Source: Pseudomonas sp. LBUM920 (lineage in GTDB: Bacteria; Pseudomonadota; Gammaproteobacteria; Pseudomonadales; Pseudomonadaceae). Taken from it: a stretch of DNA of 64,000 nucleotides. The translations under genes were made by a program, and so were the position numbers. The stretch covers positions 310,001 through 374,000 of the forward strand of contig NZ_CP027762.1 in assembly GCF_003852315.1 (NCBI RefSeq), read 5' to 3'. Positions 16,954 through 26,101 of this stretch are shown here, one piece after another (position 1 is the stretch's first letter; each line of letters opens with the position of its first letter). Below the pieces are notes generated by a model. It was not told where the DNA came from, did not search any database, and saw only the letters and a list, made by a program, of their open reading frames with translations.

Positions 16954-18339
16954 TCATTCGTCGTCGGCGCTGTGGTTGGCGCTGTCGGCGAAGTTCAGGC
17001 CGTGCTTGCGCAGTTTGTCGTGCAGGGTTTTGCGCGGTATGCCCAAAGCTTCCGCGAGGCTGCGCACCGAGCTGTGAGGGCGGGTCAGCTCGGCGGCGAT
17101 CAGGCTTTTTTCGAACTGCTCGACTTGTTCGCTCAGGCCGCCGGGCGTAGAAGTCAGGATGCCAGCGGCAGGGTTGTCCGCCGTGGCGTCCAGTGCCAGT
17201 TCGAGCCCCAGGGCAAAGCGTTCTGCCGCATTCTGCAGTTCGCGCACATTGCCGGGCCAGCTATGACGCAGCAGCAGCGCGCGCTGGCCTGGTTGCAGCT
17301 CGTTAAGCGGCAGGCCGTGACGGCTGCTGGCCTCGTCGGCGAAGTGTTGAAACAGCATCAAGGCATCCTCGCCGCGCTCGCGCAACGGTGGAATGCGCAG
17401 CGGTGCAACATTGAGGCGGTAATACAAGTCGGCGCGGAAGCGACCCTGATCGGCAGCCTGGCGCAGGTCTTCCTTGGTGGCAGCGATGATGCGGATATCC
17501 AGCGGGATCAGTTGATTGCCCCCCAGGCGTTCCACCACGCGCTCCTGCAACAGGCGCAACAGCTTGACCTGCACGTCCAGGCTCATGCTTTCGATTTCAT
17601 CGAGAAACAGCGTGCCGCCATTGGCGAACTCGAATTTGCCGATACGGCGTTTCTGCGCGCCGGTAAACGCTCCCGGCTCATGGCCGAACAGCTCGCTCTC
17701 GACCACTGATTCGGCCAGTGCGCCGGCGTTGATCGCCACAAACGGCCCGCTGCGTCGGCTGGACAGGTCGTGCAGCGCGCGCGCCACCACCTCTTTGCCG
17801 GCGCCGGTTTCGCCGAGGATCAACACGTCGGCGCGGGTCGCGGCCAGGGCGCCGATCTGCTCGCGCAGGCGCAGCATTTGCGGCGAATGCCCGACCAGGC
17901 GCGTGCTCAATTGCTGACGGTCACTGAGGGCCAGGCGCAGGCTGCGGTTGTCCAGCACCAGACGGCGCAGGGCCAGGGCGCGACGCACGCTGTCGAGCAG
18001 GGCATCGCTGGCGAAGGGTTTTTCAAGGAAATCATAAGCGCCGGCCCGCATGGCTTGCACCGCCAGCGGCACGTCGCCGTGGCCGGTGATCAACAGCACC
18101 GGCAGTTCCGGGTCCTGGCCGTGCAGTTCGGCGAGCAACTCCAGGCCGTCCATGCCGGGCATGCGGATGTCGCTGACCACCACGCCCGGCCAGTCCCGCG
18201 ACAGGCGCGCAGTGAGGCCGGTGGCTTCGCCCAGGGTCAGGACGTTCAGCCCGGCCAGGTCCAGGGTCTGGCACAGGGCCTGACGCAGGTGTGGATCGTC
18301 GTCGATCAACACCACCTGAATCTGGTTATCGATACTCAT
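16954..18339 (-). CDS. dctD: sigma-54-dependent response regulator DctD
   Basis: A 461-residue NtrC-family activator. Receiver domain at 1-125 with the phosphoacceptor aspartate in VVSDIRMPGMDG; AAA+ domain at about 145-385 with Walker A GETGAGKE, the sigma-54 contact loop GAFTGA and an R-finger region; Fis-type helix-turn-helix at the end (SLAEALGIPRKTLHDKL). It pairs with the sensor kinase just upstream (ATGA overlap). By homology it switches on C4-dicarboxylate uptake genes; no dct transporter gene lies in this window. Confidence 0.92.
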   Translation of the reverse strand: MSIDNQIQVVLIDDDPHLRQALCQTLDLAGLNVLTLGEATGLTARLSRDWPGVVVSDIRMPGMDGLELLAELHGQDPELPVLLITGHGDVPLAVQAMRAGAYDFLEKPFASDALLDSVRRALALRRLVLDNRSLRLALSDRQQLSTRLVGHSPQMLRLREQIGALAATRADVLILGETGAGKEVVARALHDLSSRRSGPFVAINAGALAESVVESELFGHEPGAFTGAQKRRIGKFEFANGGTLFLDEIESMSLDVQVKLLRLLQERVVERLGGNQLIPLDIRIIAATKEDLRQAADQGRFRADLYYRLNVAPLRIPPLRERGEDALMLFQHFADEASSRHGLPLNELQPGQRALLLRHSWPGNVRELQNAAERFALGLELALDATADNPAAGILTSTPGGLSEQVEQFEKSLIAAELTRPHSSVRSLAEALGIPRKTLHDKLRKHGLNFADSANHSADDE

Positions 18340-20153
18340 ACACTGCGGTCCTCGGACGGTTGCAGACTGACGCCCGGCGAGCCGGCACGCAATTTCAAGG
18401 TTAACAGCGCGCCGCCTTCCTTGTGGTTGGCAAACAGCAATTCGCCACCAAAGGCACGCATCAACGTGTCACAAATTGCCAGCCCCAGCCCAAGGCCCTG
18501 GGTGCGCGTCTTGGTGGTGTAGAACGGCTCGCTGGCGCGGCCCAGGGCTTCCATGCAAAAGCCTGGACCGTTGTCGCGAATGTACAGGTTGACGCCCTGT
18601 TCGGTGGTTTGGGCACTCAACCAGAGTTTGCGCGGCGGGCCTTTTTCGGTGAGAGCGTCGAGGGCGTTGGCCAGCAAGTTGCCGAGTACCTGGCGCAGAC
18701 GCGTTTCGCCGGCCTGTACCCACAGGGTTGCTTCTGGCAAATCGCGGATCAGCTCCACTTCCATCGACCGTCGCCGCTTGGCCAGCAACGCCAGTGCATC
18801 GTCCAGCGCCGGTTGCAGGGCCACGCTTTCCGGTGCGTGGCGGTCGCGACGGGCGAACGCGCGCAGATGCGCGATGATCGAGGCCATGCGCCCGGTCAGT
18901 TCGCTGATCAGTTTGAGGTTGCCGCGAGCGTCATTGGTGCGCTCGTGGTCGAGCAGGATCTCGGCGTTTTCTGCGTAGCTGCGAATCGCCGCGAGCGGTT
19001 GATTGAGTTCGTGGCTGATGCTCGCCGACATGGTCCCCAACGCTGACAGTTTGCCGGCTTGCACCAGGTCGTCCTGGGCGCGAACCAGTTCCTGCTGGGC
19101 GTGTTCGCGCTCAAGCACTTCCTGTTTCAGGCGCCGGTTGAGGCCTTCAAGGTCGCTGGTGCGCTCGATCACGCGGGCTTCCAGTTCGCGGCGCGCCTTG
19201 GCTTCAAACGCGATGCGCTCCAGATAATGGCGACGGCGCTGCATCATCAAGCCCAGCAGCAGCATCAGTACCAGCAACGTGGCGCCGCCGACTGCTACCA
19301 CCGTGCGCACCGGGCGATTGATCAGCGAGCGCGGCGCCAGAATTTCCACCGTCCAGCCGGTTTCGGCAATGGCTGAGGATTGGCGCAGCCATGCCGTCGT
19401 ACTCAAGGCCAGCGGTTGTGGGTCGCGCGTCGGGTAGGGCTGGATCGCGATGATGGCTTGGCGCTCTTCGGCGGTCAGCGGCCGTGTCGCACGGAATCGC
19501 CATTGCGGGCGCGATGTAAGGATCACCACGCCGTTGTGGTCCGTCACCAGCAGTTGTTCCGGGGTTTTGCCCCACAGGCTTTCGGTATGGTCCAGGTCAA
19601 CCTTGACCACCAGCACACCGATGATCGTGTCGCCATCGCGCACGGCGGCGGCGAAGAAGTAGCCGCGTTTGGCCGACGTGGTGCCCAGGCCGAAAAACCG
19701 GCCCAGGCGCCCGGCCATGGCTTCGCTGAAATAGGGGCGAAACGAGAAGTTGCGCCCGACAAAGCTGTCCTGCTTGTCCCAATTGGAGGCGGCGAGCGTT
19801 TTGCCGGTGGTGTCCATCAGGTACATCACTTCTACCCCGGCCTGGGCGGCGACGTTCTTGAGCAACAGGTTGGCGTTGACCAGGTTGGTGCTGACATCGG
19901 GCGCATCCAGCGCGGTGCGCAGGGCCGGCAAATCCCCCAGAATCTGGGGCAGCACTTCATAGCGGTGCAGGGTGCCGAGCAGGTTGGCGACGTAGAGGTC
20001 GAGGGTCTGGCGGTTTTGACCGGCCAGTTCGCTGCGGTAATAGCGCTCGGCCAGGTGTTCCAGCGGCCACAGCAGCGGTGCCAGGCACAACGCCAACAGG
20101 GCGAGGCTGCGCCAGCGGGGTCTTCGCGGAAGGGGTGGAGTCATGGGAATCAT
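18336..20153 (-). CDS. dctB: C4-dicarboxylate sensor histidine kinase DctB
   Basis: A 605-residue membrane sensor. An N-terminal transmembrane helix (residues 13-30), a periplasmic double-Cache region to about 285, a second helix with LLVLMLLLGLMM near 290-305, a coiled coil, and a kinase core: H-box SHELNQPLAAIRSYAENAE, N-box NLLANALDAL, G-boxes DNGPGF and GLGLAI. It phosphorylates DctD in response to succinate-type acids. A seven-base-pair hairpin ends directly at the start codon and includes the only ribosome-site-like sequence. Confidence 0.92.
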   Translation of the reverse strand: MIPMTPPLPRRPRWRSLALLALCLAPLLWPLEHLAERYYRSELAGQNRQTLDLYVANLLGTLHRYEVLPQILGDLPALRTALDAPDVSTNLVNANLLLKNVAAQAGVEVMYLMDTTGKTLAASNWDKQDSFVGRNFSFRPYFSEAMAGRLGRFFGLGTTSAKRGYFFAAAVRDGDTIIGVLVVKVDLDHTESLWGKTPEQLLVTDHNGVVILTSRPQWRFRATRPLTAEERQAIIAIQPYPTRDPQPLALSTTAWLRQSSAIAETGWTVEILAPRSLINRPVRTVVAVGGATLLVLMLLLGLMMQRRRHYLERIAFEAKARRELEARVIERTSDLEGLNRRLKQEVLEREHAQQELVRAQDDLVQAGKLSALGTMSASISHELNQPLAAIRSYAENAEILLDHERTNDARGNLKLISELTGRMASIIAHLRAFARRDRHAPESVALQPALDDALALLAKRRRSMEVELIRDLPEATLWVQAGETRLRQVLGNLLANALDALTEKGPPRKLWLSAQTTEQGVNLYIRDNGPGFCMEALGRASEPFYTTKTRTQGLGLGLAICDTLMRAFGGELLFANHKEGGALLTLKLRAGSPGVSLQPSEDRSV

Positions 20154-20173
20154 GCGCCTGTGGGGACAGGCGC
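20154..20173 (-). promoter_or_regulatory. hairpin abutting the dctB start codon
   Basis: GCGCCTG and CAGGCGC arms with a six-base loop, ending at the base before the dctB ATG. On the coding strand AGGCGC is the only Shine-Dalgarno-like sequence and lies within the stem. Confidence 0.4.
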
Positions 20174-20205
20174 ATTATGCCTAGCTGTGGTGCGTGATGC
20201 TGTTG

Positions 20206-21288
20206 TTATGCAATCAGGTCTTTTGGCTCGGTGTTACCCAGGCGCTCACCCTGATAGCTGCCGTCCTGGACGCGGCGGCACCAGTCGAGGTTATCGAGGT
20301 ACCACTGCACCGTTTTGCGCAGGCCGGTTTCGAAGGTTTCTTCGGGCACCCAACCCAGGTCGTGCTCGATCTTGCTGGCATCGATCGCGTAGCGCTGATC
20401 GTGGCCCGGGCGATCCTTGACGAAAGTGATCAGGTCGGTGAATTTTTCCACGCCCGCCGGGCGATTGGGTGCCAGTTCTTCGAGCAGGCCACAAATGCCG
20501 CGAACCACGTCGATATTCTTCTGTTCGTTGTGGCCGCCGATGTTGTAGGTCTCGCCGACCACACCTTCGGTAACCACTTTCAACAGCGCGCGAGCGTGAT
20601 CTTCGACGAACAGCCAATCGCGCACTTGCAGGCCATCACCGTAGACCGGCAGTTGCTTGCCGGCGAGGGCGTTGAGGATGACCAGCGGGATCAGTTTTTC
20701 GGGGAAGTGGAACGGCCCGTAGTTGTTCGAGCAGTTGGTCAGCAGCACCGGCAGGCCGTAAGTGCGCTGCCACGCGCGGACCAGGTGGTCGGACGCCGCC
20801 TTGCTGGCCGAGTACGGCGAGCTTGGCGCGTAAGGCGTGGTTTCAGTGAACAGGTCGTCCACGCCGTGCAGGTCGCCGTAAACCTCATCGGTGGAGATGT
20901 GGTGAAAGCGAAACGCGCTCTTGGCCGGCTCTTCCAGCGTTTGCCAGTAAGCGCGAGTGGCTTCCAGCAGGCTGTAAGTGCCGACGATGTTGGTCTGGAT
21001 GAAATCCGACGGGCCATCAATGGAGCGGTCGACATGCGACTCGGCTGCCAGGTGCATGATTGCCTCAGGCTTAAAGCGCGCAATCACGGCGCTGACCGCA
21101 GCCTGGTCGATGATATCGGCCTGCACGAACTCATAGCGGCTATTGGACGCAATGCTGGTCAGCGATTCCAGGTTGCCGGCGTAGGTGAGTTTGTCCAGGT
21201 TGAGCACGTCGTGCTCGGTGTTTTGAATCAGGTGACGAACCAGGGCGGAACCGATAAAACCGGCACCGCCGGTGATGAGAATACGCAT
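20206..21288 (-). CDS. rmlB: dTDP-glucose 4,6-dehydratase
   Basis: A 360-residue extended short-chain dehydrogenase. NAD-binding GGAGFIGSALV at residues 7-17, active-site region HISTDEVYGDL with the Thr-Asp-Glu triad, and YSASKAASDH supplying Tyr and Lys. It makes dTDP-4-keto-6-deoxyglucose, the precursor of dTDP-rhamnose and related sugars. The partner genes rmlA, rmlC and rmlD are not beside it in this window; in P. aeruginosa the rmlBDAC cluster lies next to dctB, so the other genes were presumably lost or moved. Confidence 0.94.
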   Translation of the reverse strand: MRILITGGAGFIGSALVRHLIQNTEHDVLNLDKLTYAGNLESLTSIASNSRYEFVQADIIDQAAVSAVIARFKPEAIMHLAAESHVDRSIDGPSDFIQTNIVGTYSLLEATRAYWQTLEEPAKSAFRFHHISTDEVYGDLHGVDDLFTETTPYAPSSPYSASKAASDHLVRAWQRTYGLPVLLTNCSNNYGPFHFPEKLIPLVILNALAGKQLPVYGDGLQVRDWLFVEDHARALLKVVTEGVVGETYNIGGHNEQKNIDVVRGICGLLEELAPNRPAGVEKFTDLITFVKDRPGHDQRYAIDASKIEHDLGWVPEETFETGLRKTVQWYLDNLDWCRRVQDGSYQGERLGNTEPKDLIA

Positions 21289-21439
21289 GTCGAGGGCCTT
21301 TTCCTTAGACGAAGACTTGGCGAAGTTGGCATAGCTTGAGTTGTGAATCGGGACGGCGCAAGCCCGGTATGCATGAGGGGTTGATTAACAGCCCCGAACA
21401 ATGGCGATATAAGCGCCTGAAAAAGCAGAGGTCGCCACC

Positions 21440-24343
21440 ATGTTGCTCGCCACGTTGATCCATCGTGCCAGTTTGCCTTGCCCACAAATAAGCGCCGATC
21501 AAGCCGCGCAATTGCTCGAGCAACATTACGGTTTGACGGGCGCTTTGCAGTCGCTGGGCAGCCAACAAGACCTCAATTACCGAGTTGACAGCGAGCGTGG
21601 CCGCTTCGTTCTGAAGATCTGCCGGGGCGACTACGCCACCATTGAACTGCAGGCCCAGCACGCCGCCCTCAATGAACTGCAAGCGCACGTGCGTGTGCCC
21701 AAGGTGAACCGCGCACTGACCGGGGAAGACGTGCTGAGCGTCACCGTGGGCGGGCAAACCGCGCACCTGCGGCTGCTGGACTATATCGACGGCCAGCCCC
21801 TGACGCATCTGCCGCACCTGGGCCGTGACGTGATCGCAGGCTTTGGTGAGCTGTGTGGACAGGTCAGCCGCGCACTTGAGCATTTCGAGCACCCGGGCCT
21901 GGACCGCACGTTGCAGTGGGACCCGCGCCACGCCCATGCACTGATCACGCACCTGCTGGCCAACCTGAATAACCTGCCGCACCGCGACGCCATCGAGCGC
22001 GCGGCCAACCACGCACACACGCGCCTTCAGCCTTTGGCCGATCACCTGCCGTGGCAAGCCGTGCACCTGGACATCACCGATGACAACGTCGTTTGGCAGC
22101 GCGACGCCCAGCGGCGTTGGCAGGTCCAGGGCGTGATTGATTTCGGCGACCTGGTGCACACCTGGCGCATTGCCGACCTGTCGGTGACCTGCGCGGCGCT
22201 GTTGCACCATGCCGATGGAGACCCGTTTGCCATCCTGCCGGCGGTCCAGGCCTGCCACGCGGTGACGCCATTGCTGCGCGAAGAGTTACAGGCGTTATGG
22301 CCGCTGATTGTGGCGCGCGCGGCGGTGCTGGTGCTCAGCAGCGAACAGCAGCAACGCCTTGATCCTGACAATACTTACCTGCTGAAAAATGCCGAGCACG
22401 AGTGGGAAATTTTTCATGTGGCGACCTCGGTGCCGTTTGCGCTGATGGAGGCGGCGATCCTGAGCTGTGTCGCACAAGCGTTGCCGCCGATGGCCGGCCA
22501 AGACTTTGCACCGTTGCTGCCGGGCCTGGTAGGGCGTGAGTTCGCGCTGATCGACCTGGGTGTACTCAGCCCGCATTTCGAGGCCGGCAATTGGGAGTTG
22601 CCCGGCATAGACCGCCGGTTATTGGATGAAGCGGCGACCGTGCATGGGCTGGCAGCCAGTCGGTATGGGCAATATCGGTTGTCGCGAACGCGTGCCGACA
22701 GTGCCGTCGAGCCGCAGACTTTCCCGCTTCACGTGGAGTTGCATCTGCCTCATGGCACCGTATTGGAAGCGCCCTTTGGCGGTACGTTGCGCCAAAGCGA
22801 CGATGGTCTGCTGTGCTTGCATGAAGCTCAACTGAGCCTGCGTATAGGCGGCGCGAGAACCGCGTTGAAACCGGGTTCGGTGGTGGTGAAGGGGCAACTG
22901 CTCGGTGAGGTGCACGCTCCGCTCACCGTACAGTTATGCCGTGCTGAGCTCGAGCCGCCGTTGTTCTGCAGCCCGTCCAGGGCGCCGGCGTGGCAAGCCC
23001 TCTGCCCGTCGCCGGCTGCGTTGCTGGGGCTGGCCTGCGATGCCGAGCCGGAGCTGGACCCCAAAGCCCTGTTGGCGCGTCGGGATGCCAGTTTCGCTCG
23101 CTCGCAGAAGCACTATTACGTCGACCCACCGCGCATCGAGCGTGGCTGGCGCAACCACCTGATCGACATGCAGGGCCGTTCCTACCTGGACATGCTCAAC
23201 AATGTCGCCGTGCTGGGCCATGGCCACCCGCGCATGGCGGCGGTGGCGGCGCGGCAATGGTCGCTGCTCAACACCAACTCGCGCTTTCACTATGCGGCGA
23301 TTGCCGAGTTTTCCGAGCGTTTGCTGGCATTGGCGCCAGAGGGCATGGACCGGGTGTTTCTGGTCAACAGCGGCACCGAGGCCAATGACCTGGCGATCCG
23401 CCTGGCCTGGGCCTACAGCGGCGGGCGCGACATGCTCAGCGTGCTGGAGGCGTACCACGGCTGGTCGGTGGCGGCGGATGCGGTGTCGACCTCGATTGCC
23501 GACAACCCGCAGGCATTGAGCAGCCGCCCGGACTGGGTGCACCCGGTGACCGCGCCGAACACCTATCGCGGCGAGTTCCGTGGGCAGGACAGTGCGCCGG
23601 ATTACGTGCGAAGCGTGGACCACAACCTGGCGAAAATCGCCGCGAGTAAACGCCAGTTGGCAGGGTTCATATGCGAGCCGGTCTACGGCAATGCGGGGGG
23701 CATTTCACTGCCGCCGGGTTATTTGCAGCAGGTGTACGCGCGGGTCCGCGCCCAGGGCGGCGTGTGCATCGCCGATGAGGTGCAGGTGGGGTATGGGCGC
23801 ATGGGCCACTTTTTCTGGGGTTTTGAAGAGCAGGGCGTGGTGCCGGACATCATCACCATGGCCAAGGGCATGGGGAACGGCCAGCCGTTGGGCGCGGTGA
23901 TCACCCGGCGCGAAATAGCCGAAGCGCTGGAGGCCGAGGGGTATTTCTTCTCGTCGTCGGGGGGCAGCCCGGTCAGCTGTCAGATCGGGATGGCCGTGCT
24001 GGACGTGATGCAGGAAGAAAAGCTGTGGGAAAACGCCCAGGTGGTGGGCGGGCATTTCAAGGCGCGCTTGGAGCAGTTGATCGATCGTCACTCACTGGTC
24101 GGCGCTGTTCATGGCTCCGGCTTCTATCTGGGGCTGGAGTTGGTGCGTGATCGCCATACGCTTGAACCGGCCACCGAAGAAACCGCGTTGCTGTGTGACC
24201 GGTTACGGGAACTGGGTATTTTCATGCAGCCCACGGGTGACTACCTCAATATCCTCAAGATCAAGCCGCCGATGGTCACGTCCAAACGCAGCGTGGACTT
24301 CTTCGTCGACATGTTGTCGAAGGTGCTGGATGAGCAGTTGTAA
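21440..24343 (+). CDS. three-domain protein: kinase-like, M23-like, class III aminotransferase
   Basis: A 967-residue cytoplasmic fusion. Residues about 25-310 resemble aminoglycoside/choline-type phosphotransferases: HLDITDDNVV in place of the HGDxxxxN loop and VIDFGD for the metal site. A middle portion (about 400-520) resembles a degenerate M23 peptidase/lipoyl-like fold (HLPHGTVLEAPFGG ... VVVKGQLLGEV) without the usual metal-binding His/Asp set. The rest, from about 545, is a PLP class III aminotransferase (NSGTEANDLAIRLA, DEVQVGYGRMG, with Lys in ITMAKGMGNG). This layout is known in proteobacteria, often annotated simply as aminotransferase; related phospho-lyases act on phosphoethanolamine or phosphohydroxylysine. 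Agmatine deiminase follows. Confidence 0.85.
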   Translation: MLLATLIHRASLPCPQISADQAAQLLEQHYGLTGALQSLGSQQDLNYRVDSERGRFVLKICRGDYATIELQAQHAALNELQAHVRVPKVNRALTGEDVLSVTVGGQTAHLRLLDYIDGQPLTHLPHLGRDVIAGFGELCGQVSRALEHFEHPGLDRTLQWDPRHAHALITHLLANLNNLPHRDAIERAANHAHTRLQPLADHLPWQAVHLDITDDNVVWQRDAQRRWQVQGVIDFGDLVHTWRIADLSVTCAALLHHADGDPFAILPAVQACHAVTPLLREELQALWPLIVARAAVLVLSSEQQQRLDPDNTYLLKNAEHEWEIFHVATSVPFALMEAAILSCVAQALPPMAGQDFAPLLPGLVGREFALIDLGVLSPHFEAGNWELPGIDRRLLDEAATVHGLAASRYGQYRLSRTRADSAVEPQTFPLHVELHLPHGTVLEAPFGGTLRQSDDGLLCLHEAQLSLRIGGARTALKPGSVVVKGQLLGEVHAPLTVQLCRAELEPPLFCSPSRAPAWQALCPSPAALLGLACDAEPELDPKALLARRDASFARSQKHYYVDPPRIERGWRNHLIDMQGRSYLDMLNNVAVLGHGHPRMAAVAARQWSLLNTNSRFHYAAIAEFSERLLALAPEGMDRVFLVNSGTEANDLAIRLAWAYSGGRDMLSVLEAYHGWSVAADAVSTSIADNPQALSSRPDWVHPVTAPNTYRGEFRGQDSAPDYVRSVDHNLAKIAASKRQLAGFICEPVYGNAGGISLPPGYLQQVYARVRAQGGVCIADEVQVGYGRMGHFFWGFEEQGVVPDIITMAKGMGNGQPLGAVITRREIAEALEAEGYFFSSSGGSPVSCQIGMAVLDVMQEEKLWENAQVVGGHFKARLEQLIDRHSLVGAVHGSGFYLGLELVRDRHTLEPATEETALLCDRLRELGIFMQPTGDYLNILKIKPPMVTSKRSVDFFVDMLSKVLDEQL

Positions 24344-24464
24344 TAGTCGATTGTTATCGGTTATTAGCCGTGATGTTTTGTGATTTCCATCTTTTTTACC
24401 TTTTAAAGCCGATTTCTATCCGTTATAAAGTCGGTCTTTCACCCCATTCGGAGCCCTGAACGCC

Positions 24465-25571
24465 ATGACCACCCTGCACAGCACACCTCGCGCCGATGGC
24501 TTCTACATGCCAGCCGAATGGGCAGCACAGACTCAAACCTGGATGATCTGGCCTGAGCGGCCGGACAACTGGCGCCTGGGGGGTAAGCCCGCGCAGGCTG
24601 CGCACGTGGCGGTGGCCAAGGCCATCGCACGCTTTGAGCCGGTGACGGTGGGCGTCTCGGCCGGGCAATACGAAAACGCGCGCGCGCGGTTGGACGTGCC
24701 GAACATCCGCGTGGTGGAAATGTCCAGCGATGACGCTTGGGTGCGCGACACCGGCCCAACTTTCGTGATCAACAACAGCGGCGAAGTGCGCGGCGTGAAC
24801 TGGGATTTCAATGCTTGGGGCGGTTTCGATGGCGGCCTGTACGCGCCGTGGAACCGCGATTCGCAGGTAGGCGGCAAGATTCTCGAGATCGAACGTGCGC
24901 CGCGCTACCGCACCGAAGGCTTCGTGCTGGAAGGTGGCTCGATCCATGTGGACGGCGAAGGCACATTGATCACCACCGAAGAATGCCTGTTGAATCGCAA
25001 CCGCAATCCGCACCTGGATCGCGCGGCCATCGAAGCGGTGCTCAGCGCCAATCTGGCTGTGGATAAGATCATCTGGTTGCCGGACGGGCTGTTCAATGAC
25101 GAAACCGATGGTCATGTGGATAACTTCTGCTGCTATGTACGTCCGGGCGAAGTGCTGCTGGCGTGGACCGACGACCCGCAAGACCCGAACTACGCGCGTT
25201 GCCACGCTGCCATGGACGTGCTGCAAAGCAGCACCGACGCCCAGGGGCGCGCGTTCATAGTGCACAAAATGCCGATCCCGGGGCCGCTGTATGCCACCGA
25301 AGAAGAGTGCGCGGGCGTCGACCCGGTGGACGGTAGCCAGGAACGTAACCCAAGCGTACGGTTGGCCGGTTCCTACGTGAACTTCCTGATCGTCAACGGC
25401 GGCATCATCGCGCCAAGCTTCGACGACCCGTTGGACAGTCAGGCCAAGCAGATTCTGCAGAGCCTGTTCCCGCAGCACGAAGTGGTGATAGTGCCGGGGC
25501 GCGAACTGTTACTGGGTGGCGGCAATATCCATTGCCTGACCCAACAACAACCGGCGCCGCACAAAAACTGA
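24465..25571 (+). CDS. aguA: agmatine deiminase
   Basis: A 368-residue guanidino-modifying hydrolase that converts agmatine to N-carbamoylputrescine. Family motifs are seen: DDAWVRDTGPTF near residue 88-99, NWDFNAWGG, EGGSIHVDGEGT, NDETDGHVDNF and the C-terminal LGGGNIHCLTQQ with the catalytic cysteine. Length is normal. The usual partner aguB (carbamoylputrescine amidase) is not adjacent. A strong terminator follows. Confidence 0.95.
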   Translation: MTTLHSTPRADGFYMPAEWAAQTQTWMIWPERPDNWRLGGKPAQAAHVAVAKAIARFEPVTVGVSAGQYENARARLDVPNIRVVEMSSDDAWVRDTGPTFVINNSGEVRGVNWDFNAWGGFDGGLYAPWNRDSQVGGKILEIERAPRYRTEGFVLEGGSIHVDGEGTLITTEECLLNRNRNPHLDRAAIEAVLSANLAVDKIIWLPDGLFNDETDGHVDNFCCYVRPGEVLLAWTDDPQDPNYARCHAAMDVLQSSTDAQGRAFIVHKMPIPGPLYATEEECAGVDPVDGSQERNPSVRLAGSYVNFLIVNGGIIAPSFDDPLDSQAKQILQSLFPQHEVVIVPGRELLLGGGNIHCLTQQQPAPHKN

Positions 25572-25631
25572 GTGCAGTTGTAACAGCGTCTGAGCAACAG
25601 CCCGGCGCTACCCGTTCATAGCGCAAATAGC

Positions 25632-25666
25632 AAGCCCGCGGCCCTGTACGGCCGCGGGCTTTTTTG
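25632..25666 (+). terminator. intrinsic terminator of aguA
   Basis: AGCCCGCGGCC-TGTA-GGCCGCGGGCT stem followed by TTTTTT. Confidence 0.9.
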
Positions 25667-25805
25667 TGTCCGAATGCCTGTAAATACGGGACATTGGCAT
25701 AGCTCTTGTATCGATGTCGTCACAGTGACTCGAGGCGATGACTGCGCAGTTCTGTCACAAACCTTGAGTAAGTTAGCCGCTCACGCAGTAGGAGAGAGCG
25801 CTGAA

Positions 25806-26018
25806 ATGAATGCCGATATCAACCTGATCTACACGCGCCCGTTCCACCCCACGCGGGTCAACGGTGATGCGATCCGTGCGTTGGCGCTCTGGTTGAAGGC
25901 AAACGGCTCGCGACGGGTCAGGCAAGCTGACCTGCGCCGCGTGATGAGTGAACGTTACCCGGCGGGGCTGTTCAGTGAGGATGAAGTGCGCGCGTTGTGT
26001 GAATTGTTAAAAAACTGA
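25806..26018 (+). CDS. small hypothetical protein
   Basis: Seventy residues (MNADINLIYTRPFHPTRVNG start), basic, predicted mostly helical, with LALWLKANGSRRVRQADLRR in the middle and an acidic FSEDEVRALCELL end. The ATG is preceded by GGAGAG. The frame is open further upstream but without a ribosome site. No family recognised. It looks like a genuine gene because of its codon use and start signal. A degenerate REP follows. Confidence 0.6.
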   Translation: MNADINLIYTRPFHPTRVNGDAIRALALWLKANGSRRVRQADLRRVMSERYPAGLFSEDEVRALCELLKN

Positions 26019-26035
26019 CCAGCACTGAGATCAGT

Positions 26036-26095
26036 GATGGCAGCCGGCTTGCCTGCGATAGCATCGCAGCCAAGCCCGCTCGCACATCAGGGTGT
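26036..26095. repeat. degenerate REP
   Basis: GGCAGCCGGCTTGCCTGCGA then GCAGCCAAGCCCGCTCGCAC: both arms are recognisable but shortened, with almost no spacer. Confidence 0.6.
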
Positions 26096-26101
26096 GAGGT
26101 T

